Shown here: in pieces, positions 5,389-7,003 of the stretch
Position numbering within the stretch: position 1 is the first letter of the stretch
Layout: the number at the start of each line of letters is the position of its first letter
Program-made: the position numbers and the translations under genes
The notes under the pieces: model-generated
What the model saw: the letters and a program-made list of their open reading frames with translations, nothing else
Told to the model about the DNA's origin: nothing
The model's database searches: none
Assembly (NCBI GenBank): GCA_014796735.1
Contig: JAAVIG010000203.1
Coordinates: 1 to 7,003, forward strand
From: Oscillospiraceae bacterium
Lineage (GTDB): Bacteria > Bacillota > Clostridia > Oscillospirales > Ruminococcaceae
Direction of reading: 5' to 3'
DNA: 7,003 nt

Positions 5389-6198
5389 ATGAAAAAAATA
5401 GTAAGACACAAGGACAAAAAGGATATAAGGAACGGCAAGATACTGGATTCCCTTCAGGGAAGTGTGGACGAGCTGGAGCAGGAGCGGGACGAAAGGGACG
5501 AGCAGTTTGACGACCCGGACTTTTTCGATTCCTCCGCGCCTATGATGAAAAACAAGAAGACGTTTTTCGCCATAGGGTTAATTATTATAATTTTAACGGT
5601 GGTGGGACTTGTGAACACCGTTAAGTTTACTGTTTCCGCCGTGCAGGATATAGCCAATCAGACCTCGCTCAAAAACGAGTTCGCCGCCTTTTTATATCCT
5701 GTAGTTATTATTGACACCCCCGCTTTTGATACGGCGGAGAACGCGCCTCCCTCGGTAGTTATACACGCGGCTATCTGGAGGATCATTTTAAACGGCAACA
5801 CCGAAAGATACGAAAATGACGGCAGCTATATGACTATATCCGAGATCGACGTGGAAAGCTCGGCGGTGGCGTTATTCGGCTACGGTGTTACAATAGAGCA
5901 CCAGACGGTGGGCAACGGCGAGAACGTTTTTGAATACAACGCTTCAAGCAGGTCTTACAATGTACCTATGGAAACGGAGCGTATTACTTACTGGCCGAGA
6001 ATAAGAGATATAAGCAGCGTAGGCGAGCTGTTTAGCCTGACCGTTGAATATATGGCTCCCGTTATGGGAATGCCCGGCGAAGCGGACGAGGAGCAGGAAG
6101 CCCAAAAGCTGATGATATATACCGTTTCCAGAAGCGCAACGTCTATGACCGTTAATTCTGTTGCGTACTATCAGCCGGGGCAAGCAAATGAGTGGTAA
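5389..6198 (+). CDS. Single-span membrane protein of unknown function
   Basis: I do not recognise this 269-residue protein. It begins with a strongly charged, probably cytoplasmic segment (1-56: Lys/Arg-rich to about 17, then acidic VDELEQERDERDEQFDDPDFFD). One transmembrane helix follows (about 58-78, FFAIGLIIIILTVVGLVNTV) with positive charges KNKK before it. The last 190 residues have alternating hydrophobic patterns and few charges (VVIHAAIWRIILNG, SAVALFGYGVTIEH, FEYNASSRSYNVP, TVSRSATSMTVNSVAYY), suggesting a compact alpha/beta domain outside the membrane; a fold of the NTF2-like kind is only a guess. N-in/C-out topology is inferred from charge. The RBS AAAGG ends 11 nt before the ATG. 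It overlaps the YigZ-family gene by 11 bp, implying translational coupling, and may be transcribed with proBA. Confidence 0.75.
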   Translation: MKKIVRHKDKKDIRNGKILDSLQGSVDELEQERDERDEQFDDPDFFDSSAPMMKNKKTFFAIGLIIIILTVVGLVNTVKFTVSAVQDIANQTSLKNEFAAFLYPVVIIDTPAFDTAENAPPSVVIHAAIWRIILNGNTERYENDGSYMTISEIDVESSAVALFGYGVTIEHQTVGNGENVFEYNASSRSYNVPMETERITYWPRIRDISSVGELFSLTVEYMAPVMGMPGEADEEQEAQKLMIYTVSRSATSMTVNSVAYYQPGQANEW

Positions 6199-6841
6199 TT
6201 ACGACGGGTATAAGACGGTCGCCGAAAGGGCGGAGGCGTCTTTTACCGAAAAAAAGTCCGAATTTATCGGATATATTGCTCCCTGCAAAACGGAAGCGGA
6301 GGCTTTGAGCTTTATCGAGGAGATACGTAAGCTTCATAGAAAAGCAACGCATAACTGCTACGCCTACATTCTGAGAGACAACAATATAGGCAGGCACAGC
6401 GATGACGGCGAGCCTTCCGGAACGGCGGGCGCGCCTATGTTCGAGGTATTGAAAAAAGAGGGGCTGACCGATGTTTGCTGTGTTGTGACGAGGTATTTCG
6501 GCGGCGTTCTTTTGGGAGCGGGGGGGCTTGTGCGCGCTTATACCAACGGGGTTAAGATCGCGGTGGAAGCGGCAAGGATAAAGGAGATGAAAATCGCCGA
6601 AAGGGTGAAGATCTCACTTGATTACTCCCTTTATGGGAAAATGGGGGCTGTTTTTTCCGAATTTGACGTGAGAACGGAAAAGGAGGAGTTTGGAACAGGG
6701 GTTGAAATTGTTTTGTTTGTTGAAGCGGGAAAGGCTGAGGAGTTTTGTGAAAGGGTGAAGGATGTTTGCTTTGGTAGGGTTGGGATTGAAAGAGTTGAAG
6801 TTGTGGAGTATGATTTTGGTGGTGGGTTATTAGGGCGGTAA
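6188..6841 (+). CDS. yigZ: YigZ/IMPACT family protein
   Basis: A 217-residue two-domain protein of the YigZ family (UPF0029). The N-terminal IMPACT domain (about 18-125, ribosomal-protein-S5 domain-2-like fold) carries the family blocks KKSEFIGYIAPC (22-33), THNCYAYIL (54-62), HSDDGEPSGTAGAPM (70-84) and VVTRYFGGVLLGAGGLVRAY (99-118). The C-terminal part (about 141-197) fits the DUF1949 alpha/beta domain. Eukaryotic IMPACT regulates Gcn2; the bacterial role is not established, with nucleic-acid or ribosome-associated functions suggested from the fold. I chose ATG 6188, which gives the family's length; an in-frame TTG at 6161 would run 38 bp into the upstream gene. There is no strong RBS (GGGGC only), consistent with coupling to that gene. 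The final 53 codons are almost devoid of C, unlike the first part. Confidence 0.93.
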   Translation: MSGNYDGYKTVAERAEASFTEKKSEFIGYIAPCKTEAEALSFIEEIRKLHRKATHNCYAYILRDNNIGRHSDDGEPSGTAGAPMFEVLKKEGLTDVCCVVTRYFGGVLLGAGGLVRAYTNGVKIAVEAARIKEMKIAERVKISLDYSLYGKMGAVFSEFDVRTEKEEFGTGVEIVLFVEAGKAEEFCERVKDVCFGRVGIERVEVVEYDFGGGLLGR

Positions 6842-6864
6842 AAAAGAAAAAAGAAAAATTGAAA

Positions 6865-6889
6865 GCGGCGAAGCCGCAAATGTTTTTTT
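6865..6889 (+). terminator. Possible Rho-independent terminator after yigZ
   Basis: A perfect 5-bp stem GCGGC/GCCGC around a GAA triloop (6865-6877) is followed after AAATG by seven T residues (6883-6889), 24 nt past the yigZ stop. An A-rich run precedes it, so it could work in both directions. The spacer before the T-tract is longer than ideal, and the hairpin is also the first member of the palindrome array that follows. Confidence 0.45.
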
Positions 6890-6898
6890 CAGCAATAA

Positions 6899-7003
6899 GC
6901 GGTTTTGCGCAGCAAAATTGCGGACGAAGTCCGCAAAGCGTTTGCGTGGAGACTGGCGCGAAGCGACAGTCTCTTGGGCTTCTCCTTTTTGCACTGCAAA
7001 AAG
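6899..7003. repeat. Array of short perfect hairpins at the right edge
   Basis: Successive palindromes are 6899-6921 (gcggttttgc/gcaaaattgc, GCA loop, two wobble pairs) and 6918-6936 (ttgcggac/gtccgcaa, GAA loop), which overlaps the first. Next are 6932-6946 (cgcaaa/tttgcg), 6949-6973 (gagactg/cagtctc, an internal G-A mismatch, then cgc-GAA-gcg) and 6985-7003 (ctttttgc/gcaaaaag, ACT loop). The last reaches the end of the window, so the element may continue. The segment gcggacgaagtccgcaaa is a near copy of gcggcgaagccgcaaa in the possible terminator. No reading frame is evident. It resembles REP/BIME-like intergenic repeats; no associated transposase is visible. Confidence 0.65.

Noticed and set aside
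5274..5510. Small open frame filling the proA-downstream gap, considered as a leader peptide or frameshifted N-terminus of the next gene
   Set aside because: It needs a TTG start without an RBS and ends inside the next gene in another frame, with a low-complexity Gly/Ala/Arg tail. The 5389 ATG already has an RBS and gives a sensible protein.
6865..7003. Spaced palindromes considered as a CRISPR array
   Set aside because: The units differ in sequence and length, there are no regular spacers and no cas genes are nearby.

Overview
The window reads as ordinary chromosome of a low-to-moderate GC Firmicute, most likely an Oscillospiraceae/Ruminococcaceae-type gut clostridium. The basis is the protein sequences (FolC, ProBA, a YoeB/DinJ module, a YigZ-family protein), the classical sigma-A promoters (TTGACA/TTGAAA with TATAAT/TATACT) and the purine-rich ribosome binding sites. 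The genus is inference; no rRNA or other taxonomic marker is present.

Layout. Positions 1-352 hold no gene but contain dense palindromic DNA: a 76-nt element (79-154) that folds into a four-way cloverleaf with no unpaired junction base, and a perfect 21-bp-arm hairpin (221-265). Then come two minus-strand transcription units. The first, 2013 down to 353, is a Nudix hydrolase of the Ap4A-hydrolase type followed by folC. The second, 2614 down to 2098, is a DinJ/RelB-type antitoxin overlapping a YoeB-type toxin. A 150-bp divergent promoter region (2615-2764) separates the toxin-antitoxin module from plus-strand genes: a small MazG-like nucleotide pyrophosphohydrolase (2765-3091), then proB (3203-4003) and proA (4026-5270) behind their own promoter. 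After a structured 118-bp gap come an unrecognised single-span membrane protein (5389-6198) and an overlapping YigZ/IMPACT-family gene (6188-6841). From 6865 to the right edge there is another run of short perfect hairpins, the first followed by a T-tract and possibly serving as terminator.

Functions. ProB and ProA carry out the first two steps of proline synthesis from glutamate; proC is not here. FolC adds glutamates to folates. The Nudix and MazG-like proteins are probably house-cleaning nucleotide hydrolases. The toxin-antitoxin pair is a stand-alone accessory module inserted among housekeeping genes.

I did not find a clear new multi-gene system. The most unusual signals are the palindromic arrays at both ends, several of which use the C(GNA)G triloop known for very stable single-stranded DNA mini-hairpins. 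Less strong are the ribosome binding site of the antitoxin displayed in a hairpin loop, the mutually exclusive hairpins between proA and the unknown membrane gene, and non-standard residues in the substrate loops of ProB.
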